Assembly (NCBI RefSeq): GCF_039522605.1
Contig: NZ_BAAADS010000024.1
Coordinates: 1 to 64,000 of the forward strand
Direction of reading: 5' to 3'
Origin: Lentibacillus siamensis
GTDB taxonomy: Bacteria; Bacillota; Bacilli; Bacillales; Amphibacillaceae
DNA length: 64,000 bases
A program made the position numbers and the translations under genes. This document shows positions 61,985 to 64,000 of this stretch, piece after piece; position 1 is the stretch's first letter, and each line of letters opens with the position of its first letter. The notes below the pieces were generated by a model. That model had not been told where the DNA came from, did no database searches, and saw only the letters and a program-made list of their open reading frames with translations.

Positions 61985-63607
61985 ATGGCTCAAAACAACC
62001 ATGGCAAGTTCAAACGTAGATTGAGTACACTGGATTTAACCTTTCTTGGGGTAGGATCAATCATCGGATCCGGATGGCTGTATGCGGCAGCAACTGCTGC
62101 GGGATTTGCTGGCCCGTATTCATGGATTTCATGGATTATCGGTGCGGCAATCATCATGTTAATAGGAATGGTATATTCCGAACTTGGTGCAGCGATGCCT
62201 GTTGCAGGCGGATTTGTTCGCTATCCCGATTTTACGCATGGATCGGTAGTTGGTTTTTTAATCGGATTTATTTCGATGTTGGCATATTCAGCGGTGATCA
62301 GTATTGAAGCACAGGCAGTAAGAGGTTATTTGGAATATTGGTTTGATGGTCTTGGTCAGGCGGATGGAACGCCGACGATTATGGGGTTTACCGTACAGAT
62401 AAGTCTTATCATTATCTTCTTTCTGTTGAACTATTGGAGTGTTAATTTCTTCGGAAAAGCAAATACAGTATTGACAGTGTTTAAATTTGTTGTGCCGTTA
62501 CTGATTATCACAGTTTTGTTTTTAAATATGGACATCTCGAATTTTGAAGTCATGCAGGGAGCTGATCCTGGGGGAGCGAAAGGGATTTTTGCGGCAGTAA
62601 CCGGAGCAGGTATCGTTTTTGCATTCAACGGTTTCAGGCAACCAATTGAATTTGCTGGTGAAGCAAAAAACCCGGAACGAGGCATTCCGGTGTCGATTCT
62701 TATCTCAGTAGTGATTGGATTAATCATTTACATGCTGCTGCAGATTGCATATATTGGCGCCGTCCCACCGGAAATGTTGGCAGAAAAAGGCGGCTGGAAT
62801 CAATTGCACTTCGATTCTCCGTGGGCAGACTTAGCTGCCGCACTTGGTATTGTATGGTTGGCGAATCTGGTGTTGATTGATGCGGTCATTTCTCCTTCTG
62901 CAACCGGAAACATTTACTTCTCTGCAACAGCGCGGTCACTGTTTGCCTGGGCGAAAAATGGATATTTCTTTAAGGTCTTTCAAAAGGTTGACCCGAAAAC
63001 AGGCCTTCCAAGGGCAGCGCTATGGCTGACAATGGTCCTGGCGATTGTATGGATGATGCCTTCCAGATTCCAGGCGTGGGAAGATTTAGTGGATGCAAGT
63101 ACGTCTGCAAAAGCATTGACTTTTGTGGTTGGTCCCGTTTCACTGATGGCATTGCGTTACAAAAAACCTGATATGCATCGGCCATTTTCTTTGAAAGCAG
63201 CGACATTTCTGACACCACTTGCCTTTATTTCGGCAACGCTGGTCGTATACTGGAGTCAGTGGAAGGTAATTTCATTCTTGATTCCGATTATTGTTATTTC
63301 ACTCGTTTTATATGTGATTTTTGCTGTACAAAATAAATCATTTACGAAGGATCTTGTCAGAAGTCACTTTCAAGCCAGCTGGTGGTTGATTTTATACTAT
63401 TTATATTTAATGGTAATGTCCTATATTGGAAGTTACGGACCAATGAAGGATCATTTAATTGCAGCTCCGTGGGACACGGTTGTTACTTCATTGGGTGCCC
63501 TTGTATTCTATTATTGGGGTGTTCGATCAGCCCTTCAGGAGCCGCGGATTGAAACAAGTGATATCGAAGAAACAGATTACCAGAAACAGCATCGGGAGAA
63601 TGAATAG
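61985..63607 (+). CDS. APC-family amino-acid permease, aspartate-proton symporter-like
   Basis: A 540-residue transporter with about 12-14 helices. LGVGSIIGSGWLYAAATAAGFAG (in part) is the TM1 substrate-binding GSG loop of the APC superfamily. AFNGFRQPIEFAGEAKNPERGIP matches the YveA/AspT-like branch (aspartate-proton symporter in Bacillus subtilis). The acidic C-terminal tail is cytoplasmic. An AAGAGGT site precedes it. Substrate assignment is tentative. Confidence 0.85.
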   Translation: MAQNNHGKFKRRLSTLDLTFLGVGSIIGSGWLYAAATAAGFAGPYSWISWIIGAAIIMLIGMVYSELGAAMPVAGGFVRYPDFTHGSVVGFLIGFISMLAYSAVISIEAQAVRGYLEYWFDGLGQADGTPTIMGFTVQISLIIIFFLLNYWSVNFFGKANTVLTVFKFVVPLLIITVLFLNMDISNFEVMQGADPGGAKGIFAAVTGAGIVFAFNGFRQPIEFAGEAKNPERGIPVSILISVVIGLIIYMLLQIAYIGAVPPEMLAEKGGWNQLHFDSPWADLAAALGIVWLANLVLIDAVISPSATGNIYFSATARSLFAWAKNGYFFKVFQKVDPKTGLPRAALWLTMVLAIVWMMPSRFQAWEDLVDASTSAKALTFVVGPVSLMALRYKKPDMHRPFSLKAATFLTPLAFISATLVVYWSQWKVISFLIPIIVISLVLYVIFAVQNKSFTKDLVRSHFQASWWLILYYLYLMVMSYIGSYGPMKDHLIAAPWDTVVTSLGALVFYYWGVRSALQEPRIETSDIEETDYQKQHRENE

Positions 63608-63613
63608 TCTATT

Positions 63614-63649
63614 AAAAAGGGGAAACCTGATGGGTATTTCCCTTTTTTT
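63614..63649 (+). terminator. permease terminator
   Basis: AAAAAGGGGAAA pairs with TTTCCCTTTTTT. Confidence 0.85.
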
Positions 63650-63783
63650 AAAGGAATAAAAATTTATTTTGTATTAAAATATTGACGGAGATCCTATACC
63701 ATGTTTAAATATAATAGGTTGCGGATGGTTACGGGCAGATTTCGTGACTTCTCGCAGTCCGTTTAATTTTTTTCGTAAACTTA

Positions 63784-63812
63784 TTGACATTATTTGTGAT
63801 ATATTGTACGAT
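63784..63812 (+). promoter_or_regulatory. strong promoter of the tRNA operon
   Basis: TTGACA, 17 nt, TACGAT, about 150 bp before tRNA-Asn. The 85-nt repeat lies in the resulting leader. The rest of 63650-63961 has no gene. Confidence 0.65.
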
Positions 63813-63862
63813 ATTTCTCGTCGCAATAATTGATTGGCAAATTAATTTTGCTTATCTTGGCA

Positions 63863-63947
63863 GATAAGAAGGTATAAAACTTTCTTACTGCATAAGTGTA
63901 ACTAAGGTCGTCACCTAAATACTTGGTGACAACCAAGTTTTCTAAAT
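63863..63947 (+). repeat. 85-nt structured repeat, copy B
   Basis: 94% identical to 16341-16425, with pairing-preserving changes. It is preceded by its own stem CTTATCT-TGGC-AGATAAG (63851-63868). It sits between the promoter and the first tRNA, so it would be transcribed as part of the tRNA precursor leader. Confidence 0.75.
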
Positions 63948-63961
63948 AACACTTTTATTAT

Positions 63962-64000
63962 TCCACAGTAGCTCAGCGGTAGAGCGATCGGCTGTTAACC
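63962..64000 (+). tRNA. trnN: tRNA-Asn (GTT), truncated by the window end
   Basis: TCCACAGTAGCTCAGCGGTA begins the acceptor and D arms, and the anticodon loop CTGTTAA gives GTT (63994-63996). Only the 5' half is in the window. In Bacillus subtilis a tRNA cluster beginning with Asn also follows ydcK. Confidence 0.92.

Overview
This window reads as the chromosome of a low-GC, spore-forming-type Bacillaceae bacterium. The closest feel is the Virgibacillus/Lentibacillus/Oceanobacillus side of the family; that genus-level guess is inference. The evidence is gene order. From about 41.7 kb to the end the order is cshA, ydbS, ydbT, rhomboid, acpS, nnr, ydcC-like, alr, ndoAI-ndoA, rsbRSTUVW-sigB-rsbX, tex, sprT-like, tRNA-Asn. 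This is the Bacillus subtilis ydb-ydc region, with a catalase and an amino-acid permease inserted and ddl/murF absent in front of cshA.

0-10.4 kb is a carbohydrate module. It holds a very large secreted GH97 glycosidase with a C-terminal FIMAH domain, a LevR-type sigma-54 activator (HTH, AAA+ with GAFTGA, PRD/EII domains), and a PTS operon (small membrane protein, IIB, IIC, IIA of the lactose/cellobiose family) ending in a Gfo/Idh/MocA oxidoreductase. Textbook -24/-12 sigma-54 promoters lie in front of both the PTS operon and the GH97 gene. A common TGTGTGCA/TGCACACA dyad sits in all three intergenic regions. The module looks like one self-contained sigma-54 regulon for an unusual glycan.

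10.4-24.3 kb is an accessory region. It contains an IS110-family element with a candidate bridge-RNA region, a remnant of the same element, a gyrA-like gene scrap, at least eleven copies of a dispersed GGGCGC hairpin repeat, and many small or orphan genes: a zinc-ribbon miniprotein, HIT protein, XRE regulator with membrane partner, LacI regulator, deoxyribonucleotidase, YjgB-like protein and EamA transporter. It also holds a two-gene extracellular phosphatase unit whose metallophosphoesterase carries the same FIMAH domain as the GH97 enzyme, and an aldo/keto reductase divergent from an MmyB-type regulator.

24.5-41.5 kb is mixed housekeeping and transport: TetR plus MFS pump, YbaK, S9 peptidase, glyoxalase-like protein, GNAT, an OmpR-type two-component system with a PepSY partner, a lipoprotein hydrolase, an old yellow enzyme, a lipid kinase, glutaredoxin, YppG, DegV and EamA. 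A 21-nt minisatellite with an ABC higher-order pattern lies between the GNAT gene and the two-component system. A well-folded short RNA gene behind a perfect FNR/CRP-type site precedes the glutaredoxin gene, which itself has a sigma-B promoter.

41.7-64 kb is the conserved core: RNA helicase, PH-domain membrane proteins, NAD(P)HX repair, alanine racemase, the EndoA toxin-antitoxin pair and the complete stressosome/sigma-B operon with an internal sigma-B promoter. The window ends inside a tRNA-Asn gene. Its leader carries a second copy (94% identical) of an 85-nt structured repeat also found at 16.3 kb.
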